Below are positions 55,920 to 63,838 of a stretch of DNA of 64,000 bases, in pieces. Position 1 is the first letter of the stretch. The number at the start of each line of letters is the position of its first letter. The notes under the pieces are model-generated. The model did no database searches, was not told the DNA's origin, and was given only the letters and a program-made list of their open reading frames with translations. The translations under genes were made by a program, and so were the position numbers. This stretch comes from Verrucomicrobiia bacterium (GTDB lineage Bacteria > Verrucomicrobiota > Verrucomicrobiia > JABWAM01): positions 46,532 through 110,531 of the forward strand of contig JADZFN010000036.1 of the NCBI GenBank assembly GCA_020849895.1. Reading direction: 5' to 3'.

Positions 55920-57230
55920 TCAGCGTCCAGGCGCGGGGCTTTCCCTCAATTTCTCCAGATCCGCCTGCAGCCGCTCCAGGGCGGCGCGGGCGGAAGCCTT
56001 CGGATCGGCCATCAGGGCGCGCGCCTCGGCGGCGAGGCGCGCGGAGGCCTCTCGCGCGCGCGGACCGAAACCGAGCGTTCGCGCGAACGGCAGGCTGCGG
56101 ACGAGCGCTGCGTTTCGCGCGGGCCGACGGGGCGGAAAATCGGTAAAAATTTTCGAACTGAGGAGCGGCACTCTCGCCGGCGCCATCCCTCCGTGCGCAG
56201 CGAGAACGGCTTGCGCGGTTTCGCGGGCGAGGAAGATCGCAAGCTGTGCGCCCGCGCCCAGCGACCCCGCGCCGCGGGGCGTTCCGACCCCGAACGCCTC
56301 GAGGCAGGTTGCGGATTCCCGCCCTTTCGGCAGAGGGGCGAGGTCCCAATCGAGGGCTTGGATTTCTGCGAGCTTTGCGGCCCATGCGCGCGACCCGATC
56401 GCCATTGCCGCCCGTTTCGAGGCGAAGCGCGCAAAGGCGTCGCCGGAGCCCGGCAGAGAGGCGACGCGATGTTCGTTGACGAGCGACGCGTAAAAACGGA
56501 GCGCCTCCTCGTTGGATTGTGCGAAGCGCGGATCGGTAAGCGTCCACGCCCCCTTCTCGTCGGTAAGCTGTCCCCGGTTTTGCCAAATGAACGCAGCGAT
56601 CTCTTCGGCGGAACCTTCGAGGGCGAGTCCGTCACGAATCGTCCCTGCGCCGCCGCCGTCATTTTGCGTCAGCGTCTGGGCGGCGGCGAGGAGGTCGCCC
56701 CAGTCCCAGAATTCCTGAGGGAGGGGGATTCCGCGCGATTCGAAAAGGGCGCGATCATAATAGAGCATGAGAGCCGACCAGCCTATGGGCAAGGCGAAGG
56801 TCTTCCCGTCGCGCTCGAAGGCCGAGCGGAGCGCGGTGATCTGCCCTGAGGACTCTTTGCCGGCGGCGGAGACGATCGGCTGAAGCGCTTTCGCGGCGAG
56901 GAGGGCGTCGAGGTCTCCGGCGCGAACGAAGGCGGCGTCGGGCGCCTTTCCTTCGCGCGCGCGCTCAAGGAGCGCCTCGGCCGCGAGCGTCGGATCGGAA
57001 ACCGTTTCGAGCGTCGTTTTCACGCGCCAGTGCCGGCGCGCGAATTCGCCCAGAAGTTTTTCGATCGAAACCCGTTCCCCGGGCGTTCCCCAGGCGAGGA
57101 GCGACGTTTCCCGGCGCGTCCCGAGGAGGCGCCACAGACCGAAGGCGAAGGCGAGCAGAAGCAGCGCAGCCACTGCGGCGAAGACGCGCGGCCGGCGGAA
57201 GCGCCCTTGGAAAAAAGCGGGAAAACTCAC
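55920..57230 (-). CDS. Membrane-anchored extracellular solute-binding protein (family 1-like)
   Basis: A 436-residue protein with an N-terminal membrane helix (VFAAVAALLLLAFAFGLWRLL) and a periplasmic type-2 binding-protein domain: LLAWGTPGERVSIEKLLGEF, FALPIGWSALMLYYDRALFE, WDWGDLLAAAQTL, and GSGDAFARFASKRAAMAIGS. This matches sugar ABC binding proteins of the MalE class, but no lipobox or classic signal peptidase site is clear. The GTG start overlaps the glgP stop as GTGA. No ABC permease gene is near. A longer frame to 57338 would run into glgP and is not used. Confidence 0.78.
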   Translation of the reverse strand: MSFPAFFQGRFRRPRVFAAVAALLLLAFAFGLWRLLGTRRETSLLAWGTPGERVSIEKLLGEFARRHWRVKTTLETVSDPTLAAEALLERAREGKAPDAAFVRAGDLDALLAAKALQPIVSAAGKESSGQITALRSAFERDGKTFALPIGWSALMLYYDRALFESRGIPLPQEFWDWGDLLAAAQTLTQNDGGGAGTIRDGLALEGSAEEIAAFIWQNRGQLTDEKGAWTLTDPRFAQSNEEALRFYASLVNEHRVASLPGSGDAFARFASKRAAMAIGSRAWAAKLAEIQALDWDLAPLPKGRESATCLEAFGVGTPRGAGSLGAGAQLAIFLARETAQAVLAAHGGMAPARVPLLSSKIFTDFPPRRPARNAALVRSLPFARTLGFGPRAREASARLAAEARALMADPKASARAALERLQADLEKLRESPAPGR

Positions 57231-59689
57231 GGAAGGATCGGGCGCGCCTCCCAGATGCCCTCCGCATACTGGCGGATCGTTCGATCGCTGGAGAAAAAGC
57301 CCATGTTTGCCACGTTGCGGATCGAGGCGGCGGTCCACGAATCGCGATGGCGGTAGAGCGTTTCCGCGCGATCATGCGCGGCGAGGTAGCTCGCGAAGTC
57401 GGCGAGGAGCATATACGGATCGCCTCCGAGAAGGGAATCCACGATCGGGCGGAATCGGCGAGGCTCCTCCGGCGAGAAGAAACCCGAGGCCAGCAGATCC
57501 ACCACGCGGCGAATCTCGCCGTTCGCCTCGTAGATGCGACGCGGGTCGTAGCCCGAGGCCTTCGCCGAGGCAACTTCCGACTCCGTGAGGCCGAAGATGA
57601 AGATGTTCCCCGGACCGACGGCGTCGCGGATCTCGATGTTCGCGCCGTCGAGAGTCCCGAGAGTGAGCGCGCCGTTGAGCGCGAACTTCATGTTTCCCGT
57701 GCCGGAGGCTTCCGTGCCGGCGGTCGAAATCTGCTCGGAAAGATCGCTCGCCGGAAAAATGCGTTCCGCCAACGACACCCCGTAGTTCGGGAGGAAGACG
57801 AGCTTCAGACGCCCATCGAGGATTTCGTCGGCGTTCACGACGCGGGCGACGTCGTGGCAGAGCTTGATGATGAGCTTGGCCATGAAGTAGCCGGGGGCGG
57901 CCTTGCCGCCGAGAATCACCACGCGCGGCGTCCAGTCGCGCCCCGGCGATTCCCTCATCCGCAGCCAAACGGCGACGACACGCAGGAGGTTGAGGAGCTG
58001 GCGCTTGTATTCATGGATGCGCTTGACTTGAACATCGAAGAGACCCTGCGGGTCCGCCTCCACGCCGAGGGTTTGGAGGATCTGCGCCGCGAGCACGGCC
58101 TTGTTGCCGTATTTGAACGCCGCCCACGCCTCGCGGAACGCAGCGTCCTCGGCGTGCGGTTCGAGCCGCTTCAGGTCGCCGAGATCGGTGCGCCATTTTT
58201 CGCCGATCGCGTCGGTGATGAGGCGGGAGAGCGCGGGATTGGCTTGGTGAAGCCATCGGCGTTGGGTGACTCCGTTCGTTTTGTTGTTGAAACGCGACGG
58301 CCACATCTCCGCGAAATCTCGGAAGAGGTGGCGTTTCAACAGCTCAGTATGGAGCGCGGCGACCCCGTTTACAGAGTGGCTGCCGGCAACGGCGAGGTGC
58401 GCCATGCGGATGCGCTTCGGACCGTCCTCGGCGACGAGCGACATCCGCCGCACGCGCTCCGTGTCTCCCGGAAAATGCGAGGTCACCTCCTCGAGGAAGC
58501 GGCGGTTGATTTCGTAGATGATTTCGAGATGGCGCGGGAGGAGCCGTCCGAAAAGACCCACCTCCCATTGTTCGAGCGCCTCGGGCATGAGGGTGTGGTT
58601 CGTGTAGGCGAACGTCCGCGACGTCAAGCCCCACGCCTTGTCCCACTCGAGCCCGTGTTCGTCCACGAGGAGGCGCATGAGCTCGGCGACGGCGACGGCG
58701 GGGTGCGTGTCGTTGAGGTGGACGGCCACCTTGTCGGGAAGGAGGGTGAGATCGCCGTGCTCCTTCAGGAATTCGTCGAGGATCCTCTGAAGCGCGGCGG
58801 AAACAAAAAAATATTCCTGTTTGAGCCGCAGCTCCTTTCCCGCGCTGGTGTTGTCGTTTGGGTAGAGGACCTTCGAGATCGTCTCGTCCGAGTTGCGCTG
58901 TTCGACGGCGCGGATGTAGTCGCCGTGGTTGAAATAATCGAAGTTGAACTCCTCGTCGGACTTGGCGGACCAGAGGATGAGCGGGTTGGCCACGCCGTTG
59001 CGGTATCCGGGGACGAGCGTCTCGAACGGAAGCGCAAGGATATCTTCCGTGCCGATCCATTCGACGCGGTAGCGCCCTTTCTCGTCGGTGAAGGCGCGCG
59101 TCTTTCCGTAGAACCGGATGCGGCGGATGCCCTCGGGGCGCGGGGTCTCCCACGGGTTGCCCCAAAAGAGCCAGTAGTCCGGCTGTTCAATCTGGCGACC
59201 GTCCTGGATCACCTGCCTGAAGATCCCGTATTCGTAGCGGATGCCGTGGCCGCAGGCGGGGATGCCGAGCGTGGAAAGCGAGTCGAGAAAACAGGCGGCG
59301 AGTCGGCCCAAACCTCCGTTCCCCAGCCCCGCGTCGTGTTCCTCCTCGTACACCTGTTCGAGGACCATCCCCAACTCGCGCATGATCCCGCGCGCCGGCT
59401 CCTCGATATCGAGATTGAGGACGGCATTTTGGAGCGCGCGCCCCATGAGGAACTCGAGCGAAAGATAATGGACGCGCTTCGCGCCGCTTTCGCGGATGCG
59501 GCCCTCGGTGCGCAGCCAGTCGTCCATGAGGCGATCGCGGGCGGCGAGCGCGAGCGCCTGGTATTTGTCGTAGGCGCCCGCGCGAGAAGGCTCTTTGCCG
59601 AGGGCGAACCGCAGCGCGAAGAGACAGGAGCTCCGGAAATCGAGCGGCGGGACCTTCTCGGCCTTGGACGAGGCGCCCGAGGCGGACAT
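57227..59689 (-). CDS. glgP: Glycogen/starch/maltodextrin phosphorylase
   Basis: Releases glucose-1-phosphate from alpha-1,4-glucans. Length 820. Conserved blocks: YLSLEFLMGRALQNAVLNL, DAGLGNGGLGRLAACFLDS, PVHLNDTHPAVA-type VAVHLNDTHPAVAVAEL, FAYTNHTLMPEALEQW, FNNKTNGVTQRRWL, DVQVKRIHEYKRQLLN, and the PLP-lysine block EASGTGNMKFALNGALTLGT. The catalytic core is complete. Its stop overlaps the GTG of a binding-protein gene, and a small exported-protein gene sits 30 bases upstream, giving a three-gene unit. Works with malQ in storage-glucan turnover. Confidence 0.96.
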   Translation of the reverse strand: MSASGASSKAEKVPPLDFRSSCLFALRFALGKEPSRAGAYDKYQALALAARDRLMDDWLRTEGRIRESGAKRVHYLSLEFLMGRALQNAVLNLDIEEPARGIMRELGMVLEQVYEEEHDAGLGNGGLGRLAACFLDSLSTLGIPACGHGIRYEYGIFRQVIQDGRQIEQPDYWLFWGNPWETPRPEGIRRIRFYGKTRAFTDEKGRYRVEWIGTEDILALPFETLVPGYRNGVANPLILWSAKSDEEFNFDYFNHGDYIRAVEQRNSDETISKVLYPNDNTSAGKELRLKQEYFFVSAALQRILDEFLKEHGDLTLLPDKVAVHLNDTHPAVAVAELMRLLVDEHGLEWDKAWGLTSRTFAYTNHTLMPEALEQWEVGLFGRLLPRHLEIIYEINRRFLEEVTSHFPGDTERVRRMSLVAEDGPKRIRMAHLAVAGSHSVNGVAALHTELLKRHLFRDFAEMWPSRFNNKTNGVTQRRWLHQANPALSRLITDAIGEKWRTDLGDLKRLEPHAEDAAFREAWAAFKYGNKAVLAAQILQTLGVEADPQGLFDVQVKRIHEYKRQLLNLLRVVAVWLRMRESPGRDWTPRVVILGGKAAPGYFMAKLIIKLCHDVARVVNADEILDGRLKLVFLPNYGVSLAERIFPASDLSEQISTAGTEASGTGNMKFALNGALTLGTLDGANIEIRDAVGPGNIFIFGLTESEVASAKASGYDPRRIYEANGEIRRVVDLLASGFFSPEEPRRFRPIVDSLLGGDPYMLLADFASYLAAHDRAETLYRHRDSWTAASIRNVANMGFFSSDRTIRQYAEGIWEARPILP

Positions 59690-59719
59690 CGCGATTCCCT
59701 CTCGTCGAAAAAAGCCCGG

Positions 59720-60445
59720 CTAATTCCTCTGCGCCGGCGGGGCGTCCTTGGCGGGGGCGCTCTCCTCGGCGCCCTCCTTGTCCACGGTGCGTTTTCCGGT
59801 GAAGAACTCCTCCATATCGGCGCCGATGCCGAGGAAGGTGTCTTCGACATTTTCGCCGAGGCTCTTTCGAGTCGCATCCTGATAGCGGGGAGACTTGATC
59901 TTGAGGTCCACGATTTCGATGATTTTTCCCGTGGTTGCGGAGATTTTCATCGTACCGAGGCGGTCGCGCTTTTCGTCGAACCACTCGAACGTCCAGAGAG
60001 GACTGGTCTCGCCCTCATGCGGTTTTTCGAGGAGGATGTCGAGCGAATGGAGCGGGACGCCGCTCTCCCGGGCGCAACGCTCGATGAAGAGGATGCACTT
60101 CTCCGAATCGTACTTGAGTTCCTCGCGGCGGATGACGAAGCGCTGGTCGCCGCCGTCGAAGATGTTGGCGGGTTCGACGTTGCGGACCATTTCGGGGCCG
60201 ATCATCTGGACCGCGCGGACCTTGAGGAAGAGGGACGCGTCGAAGAAACGGATCCACCAGTAGCGCGGGCGGAGCTTGGCGTTTTCGCAACGCATCGAGA
60301 GGAGGTTGGTGCCGACGGCCTCACCGAGCTGTTTGCGCGCGAGCGCAAGGGTCTCGAAGGCGGTCAGCGGCTTGTCGGCGGGGGCGGCGAACGCCGCAAG
60401 CGAAGAAAGGACGAAGAGGGCGAGGAGGAGGCGGGGCGTCTTCAT
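59720..60445 (-). CDS. Exported protein of unknown function
   Basis: A 241-residue protein with a clear signal peptide (MKTPRLLLALFVLSSLAAFA, cleavage near AFAAP). The mature part is mixed alpha/beta with WWIRFFDASLFLKVRAVQMIG, YDSEKCILFIERC (a possible disulfide) and GTMKISATTGKIIEIVDL, the last resembling PepSY-like strands. No catalytic motif is recognised. The C-terminus is acidic and Ala/Pro-rich. It precedes glgP by 30 bases on the same strand and diverges from two small membrane-protein genes. Confidence 0.6.
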   Translation of the reverse strand: MKTPRLLLALFVLSSLAAFAAPADKPLTAFETLALARKQLGEAVGTNLLSMRCENAKLRPRYWWIRFFDASLFLKVRAVQMIGPEMVRNVEPANIFDGGDQRFVIRREELKYDSEKCILFIERCARESGVPLHSLDILLEKPHEGETSPLWTFEWFDEKRDRLGTMKISATTGKIIEIVDLKIKSPRYQDATRKSLGENVEDTFLGIGADMEEFFTGKRTVDKEGAEESAPAKDAPPAQRN

Positions 60446-60568
60446 GTGGTCCACCGGTTACCACGGCGCGCCGAAGGCTGCAAACGCAAACACGCCGAAT
60501 GCGCGAACGCGCGGAGGGCGTTTTGAGCTTGAACGCGGCCGTGCGAGAGGCATGCTCCTCGTCTCTTC

Positions 60569-60853
60569 ATGTCTCCCGCCCAACAGCGCTGGCTGATCAC
60601 TTTGGCTTCGACGGCCGCGGCGCTCGCCTTTGCGCTGGTCGCGCTCGGGGTATGGAGCCGCATCCTCGAACACCAGTCCTTGTCGCGCCAGCGGGAGTTG
60701 GCGCAACTGCAGGACGACATCAACCGCGGACAGGCGAGCGAGAAGGTCTTCCTGGGCATCGTTCAAGACCTCGCTCCCATCGCCCACAAGGCCGAGATTC
60801 AGGCGCTCCTCGGACGCTACGGCATCAAGGTGGCGCCGACGCCTCCGAAATAA
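60569..60853 (+). CDS. Small single-pass membrane protein
   Basis: A 94-residue protein with one membrane helix (LITLASTAAALAFALVALGVW) and a helical cytoplasmic or periplasmic tail that ends GRYGIKVAPTPPK. It has the same layout as the next gene: a helix, a coiled segment, then a conserved-looking 'YxIxxxPTP' ending. The stop is followed by one base and then the GTG of that gene, so the two are coupled and may form a complex. Unknown function. Confidence 0.6.
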   Translation: MSPAQQRWLITLASTAAALAFALVALGVWSRILEHQSLSRQRELAQLQDDINRGQASEKVFLGIVQDLAPIAHKAEIQALLGRYGIKVAPTPPK

Positions 60854-60854
60854 C

Positions 60855-61181
60855 GTGAACGGCGACGAACCTTACGCCCAGGCAGCGGAGAGCCCGACGG
60901 GGCTCGCGCTCATCCTCCTCGCGCTCGCCTTGAATTTCTTTCTGATCTTCAACGCGCTCATGTACTGGGGCGGGTTGAAGAACCAGGTCCGCCAGAACGA
61001 CGCGTTGACCCAGCAGATCCTTCAGGGCAGGCAGACGGCTGCGAACGCCCGCATGGCGCAGGGCATGCTGGAGGGGTTGGCCAACGACCTTCTCGTGCTC
61101 TCGACCTCCGACGCCGACGCGCGCCATCTCATTGAGAAATACCAGATCCGCCGCATGAGCCCGACTCCGGCGGCGAAGTAG
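60855..61181 (+). CDS. Small single-pass membrane protein, partner of the preceding gene
   Basis: A 108-residue protein starting at GTG with one helix (ALILLALALNFFLIFNALMYW), a coiled region (NDALTQQILQGRQTAANARM) and the tail EKYQIRRMSPTPAAK. Its ending parallels the previous protein, suggesting duplication or joint function. It lies two bases after the upstream stop. A frame extends to 60630 in register with the preceding gene's other frame, but the GTG at 60855 is more likely. The inverted-repeat element C starts 75 bases downstream. Confidence 0.55.
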   Translation: MNGDEPYAQAAESPTGLALILLALALNFFLIFNALMYWGGLKNQVRQNDALTQQILQGRQTAANARMAQGMLEGLANDLLVLSTSDADARHLIEKYQIRRMSPTPAAK

Positions 61182-61255
61182 GCCGCGCGGAAGACGGCGG
61201 TTTTCGGCGCGGTCGGAACCGCTTTACGGCGCCCTTCCGTTCCGCTCATTTCTTC

Positions 61256-61532
61256 AGAGGGTGTTTGAAAATTGGCCTGCCCTCTGTTGCTGGCGGGGCG
61301 GGCTTATGGGCAAGGCGTGGAGGCGGGCCAAGCCCCGCAGTGGGCTTGGCCAGCCGACACAACGCCGCCCAAAGCCCGTTCCCGCCGCAACCCTCTGGGC
61401 GCGGGCCATTTTGGCCAAATCCAGCGTTGCCTCGGCGCTCAAAGCCCGCTGCGGGGATTTTCGCGCCTCGGCGCCTTGGCTTTGACCAAAATGGCCTCTC
61501 GCAGAGGGCAGTCGAATTTTCAAACACCCTCT
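61256..61532 (+). mobile_element. Inverted-repeat element, copy C (277 bp, longest copy)
   Basis: The 18-bp arms AGAGGGTGTTTGAAAATT (61256-61273) and complement (61515-61532) enclose 241 bases. Nested inverted pairs lie inside: CTGCCCTCTG near the left and CAGAGGGCAG near the right, then GGCCATTTTGG and CCAAAATGGCC around an AAGCCC-rich middle. The ends equal the inner parts of copies A and B. No open frame has protein features. It resembles a MITE, moved in trans by an enzyme not in the window. It fills most of the 413-base gap before the next gene. Confidence 0.85.
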
Positions 61533-61594
61533 TAGCCTTCGGCCTTCGGACCCGAATTTGCCCCGCCCGTCCCGAGGGATGAGGTTTCGCTGGG

Positions 61595-62185
61595 ATGAAA
61601 GACTCGATGCGCCGGCTGCTCCGGCAAATTCGCGCCTGCCGGGTTTGCGCGAAACATCTTCCGCTCGGGCCGCGCCCCGTGATCCGCGCATCCGGGACGG
61701 CGACGCTCCTGATCGTAGGCCAGGCGCCGGGCCGACGCGTGCATAAGACGGGCGTTCCGTGGAACGACCCTTCCGGCGACCGCCTGCGCGCGTGGCTCGG
61801 ATTGACGCGGGCGGAATTTTACGATGCGCGCACGATCGCGATCGCACCGATCGGATTCTGTTATCCGGGACGCGGGACGCGCGGCGACCTCCCGCCGCAG
61901 CCGGAGTGCGCGCCGCTCTGGCATCCGCGCCTCCGAGCCCTTCTGCCGCGCGTCCGCCTCACCCTGCTCGTCGGGATCCATGCCCAAGCCTTTTATCTTG
62001 GGCGGAGGCGACGGAAAAACCTGGCGGAAACCGTCGCCGCGGCGCGCGATTATCTGCCGGAGTTCCTCCCTCTGCCGCATCCCAGCCCGAGAAACCAACA
62101 GTGGTTCCTCACTCATCCCTGGTTCGAGCGGCGGATCGTGCCGCTCGTGCGCCGCCTCGCGCGAGAAGCGATCCGGCCCTCCTGA
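61595..62185 (+). CDS. Uracil-DNA glycosylase superfamily protein
   Basis: A 196-residue member of the UDG fold. Motif 1 region is LLIVGQAPGRRVHKTGVPWN, and the motif 3 region is LPLPHPSPRNQQWFL, with the His-Pro-Ser pattern of family 4/5-like enzymes. CRVCAKH near the N-terminus has only two cysteines, so the 4Fe-4S cluster of family 4 is not assured. It probably excises uracil, or is a related sanitation enzyme. ATG 61607 is an alternative start. It lies between element C and a decayed transposase, on the accessory side of the window. Confidence 0.8.
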   Translation: MKDSMRRLLRQIRACRVCAKHLPLGPRPVIRASGTATLLIVGQAPGRRVHKTGVPWNDPSGDRLRAWLGLTRAEFYDARTIAIAPIGFCYPGRGTRGDLPPQPECAPLWHPRLRALLPRVRLTLLVGIHAQAFYLGRRRRKNLAETVAAARDYLPEFLPLPHPSPRNQQWFLTHPWFERRIVPLVRRLAREAIRPS

Positions 62186-62206
62186 TCTCGGAACCTCATA
62201 GTTTTC

Positions 62207-62873
62207 ATGCCATGCCGTGAAGTCTGGAAGCTGCGCGGCGGGGACTACCGGGTCATGCAGTGGCTCAACTCGACCTACACCCGACGCTGCAACGTTCGAC
62301 ACAAGACTTGGGGCCACCTCTTCCAAGGACGCTACAAGGCTTTGCTGGTGGATCCGAAGGCTCGCGGCTCCTTCCTCGCCGTCAGCGACTACATCCATCT
62401 GAACCCGGTCCGTGCTCGCAGGATGAGAGAGCCGATGGAGGTTCTCCGCGACCCTTGAAGCAGCGCAGGTTGGCTCTCCGGTAGGTGCCGTGCAAAGCCG
62501 GAATAAGCTCCGCTGGGAACGTCTCTATGGAGAGTTGGGGCTGGCCAACTGGCGAAGCTCCTCCCGACGGGCCTATCGCGAGCACTTGATCCAACGAATG
62601 GGAGAACTGGAATCCCAGCATGAGGCATGGAGACGGCTCCGACGAGGTTGGGGTTTCGGGGACGAACCCTTTGTGGAAGAGATGAAGGAAAAGCTCTTGG
62701 AACTCGCCGCGACCCCCAGGGACCGCGAATCGTGGAACGATGCCGCGAGCGAGGAACTCGAGGAGGAGCGCGCTCGTCGCCTTCTCCTTTCGTCAGCCTA
62801 TCGTTTGAGCTCATCGGCGGCCCGTCAAGGCCGTCCGCTGGAGCGAATTGTTGAGCGCCTACACGACCGATGA
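62207..62873 (+). pseudogene. REP-associated tyrosine transposase (Y1_Tnp) remnant, frameshifted
   Basis: Residues MQWLNSTYTRRCNVRHKTWG, HLFQGRYKALLVDPK and DYIHLNPVRARRMREP are the C-terminal half of a TnpA-REP single-strand transposase. The N-terminal half with the HUH metal site is missing. The frame ends at 62458, and the usual C-terminal region resumes in another frame from about 62490 (LRWERLYGELGLANWRSSSR, then AYREHLIQRM). So it is truncated at the 5' side and frameshifted once. It no longer encodes an active enzyme. It overlaps the convergent acetyltransferase end by 15 bases. Confidence 0.75.
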
Positions 62874-63365
62874 AAACTCAGACCGGTACCACGACTTACC
62901 GGACACGCCGCGCATTCGTGCCTCGTCAAGGACCAGCAGCATAAATACGTTATCGGGAACTCCCCACTCGCAGGTAACACCAAACTGGCTAGCGGGCTTG
63001 AATCCAAAGCGGGGGTAATACCCCGCGTGACCCAGGACGATGATGTACAGGCAGCCCGCTTGCTTCAGCCGCTCATTCCCTTCCCGGACCAACCTGGAAC
63101 CGATACCCTTGCTTTGGTATTGCGGGAGAACCGACATTGGACCAAGCGCAGCCCCTTCATGCTTGCCGGCAATGGTGATGGGACTGTACATGACGTGGCC
63201 GACCACTTGGCCGTGGAGCGTGGCAACCAACGAAAGTTTGGCAGCGCCATTCTTCCGCAGGGCATCCACGATGTTCGCCTCCTGCTCCTGGTCAAAGGCC
63301 TGCTTGTTCAGCGCATGAATCGCCGGAATATCCTCGGGCCTTTCGTCACGAACTTCGATTTCCAT
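62859..63365 (-). CDS. GNAT family N-acetyltransferase
   Basis: A 168-residue acetyltransferase similar to YhbS. The opening MEIEVRDERPEDIPAIHALN, GHVMYSPITI, and LGPMSVLPQYQSKGIGSRLV (acetyl-CoA loop QxxGxG) are clear, followed by IIVLGHAGYYPRFGFKPA. The N-terminus follows the toxin stop by 11 bases, so it is in one transcript with the toxin-antitoxin pair. Substrate unknown. No attC-like site separates it from the toxin gene, though GTTGGGC sits at the junction. Confidence 0.87.
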   Translation of the reverse strand: MEIEVRDERPEDIPAIHALNKQAFDQEQEANIVDALRKNGAAKLSLVATLHGQVVGHVMYSPITIAGKHEGAALGPMSVLPQYQSKGIGSRLVREGNERLKQAGCLYIIVLGHAGYYPRFGFKPASQFGVTCEWGVPDNVFMLLVLDEARMRGVSGKSWYRSEFSSVV

Positions 63366-63376
63366 GAAAGCCTCAA

Positions 63377-63580
63377 TTAGGCGCCCAACGGAAATCGCTT
63401 CGCGAGAAGCCGGTGGTATCCAAAGACCTTCATGTGAACACCCGCATAAAGAACCAGCGAATCGATGTCCGAGAAGAGGGAATCAAAGAAGTACTCGCCG
63501 AGGCCGGTGCCCTGTCCTTCGTAGAAGAGTCGCCCAGCGTACAAATCCTCCGCGGCGGAAGGAAGGATTCGAATCGTCAT
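63377..63580 (-). CDS. ParE/RelE-family toxin, C-terminally shortened
   Basis: A 67-residue RelE/ParE-superfamily protein: MTIRILPSAAEDLYAGRLFY, then GEYFFDSLFSDIDSLVLYAG and FGYHRLLAKRF. Family members continue with a strand (YAIYY-like) and about 30 more residues; here the frame turns to PLGA-stop after RFP, so the last strand and helix are lost. The Ile-Asp pair in SDIDSLV is ATC GAT, unlike all other Ile-Asp pairs I checked in the window, which avoid ATC. The start overlaps the antitoxin stop (ATGA). Probably an inactive or weakened toxin of imported origin. Confidence 0.7.
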   Translation of the reverse strand: MTIRILPSAAEDLYAGRLFYEGQGTGLGEYFFDSLFSDIDSLVLYAGVHMKVFGYHRLLAKRFPLGA

Positions 63581-63795
63581 TCAAAACGGTCCCGCAGCGC
63601 CTTTTTGGCTGCGTCCCAATCAACGGGTGTTTCCTGCCCCGCTGCATACCGCGCCTCCGTCTCCCTCAAGGCGTCCTGATGCCAGAACGGCGACTCCACC
63701 TCGGCCTCATTCCGTGAGAGGTCCTCCCAGAGAGCTTCCATGACCTTAAGCTTCTCGGTGCGGGACATCTTCTCAAGCTGAATGGTGGTCGTCAT
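63577..63795 (-). CDS. Addiction-module antitoxin (RHH/PSK-type helix protein)
   Basis: A 72-residue protein, MTTTIQLEKMSRTEKLKVME, followed by ALWEDLSRNEAEVESPFWHQ and AARYAAGQETPVDWDAAKKAL in part. The 'KLxxMExLWxxLs...SPxWHxdaLxxRe' wording is that of antitoxins paired with RelE-like toxins. The ATG at 63795 is preferred to 63816. It precedes the toxin with a four-base overlap. The attC-like site lies about 50 bases upstream on the same strand. Confidence 0.8.
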   Translation of the reverse strand: MTTTIQLEKMSRTEKLKVMEALWEDLSRNEAEVESPFWHQDALRETEARYAAGQETPVDWDAAKKALRDRFE

Positions 63796-63838
63796 TGCCA
63801 GAAAATATAGCGCCACACCGTGGCGTTCTCAATTCCTT

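Noticed and set aside
57347..60526. A 1059-residue open frame antisense to glgP
   Set aside because: It is the complement of glgP and the exported-protein gene, with no recognisable domain. The glgP reading has all catalytic blocks.
61272..61535. An 87-residue open frame across element C
   Set aside because: It follows the repeat exactly, is framed by the arms and has no protein features; similar frames exist on the other strand.
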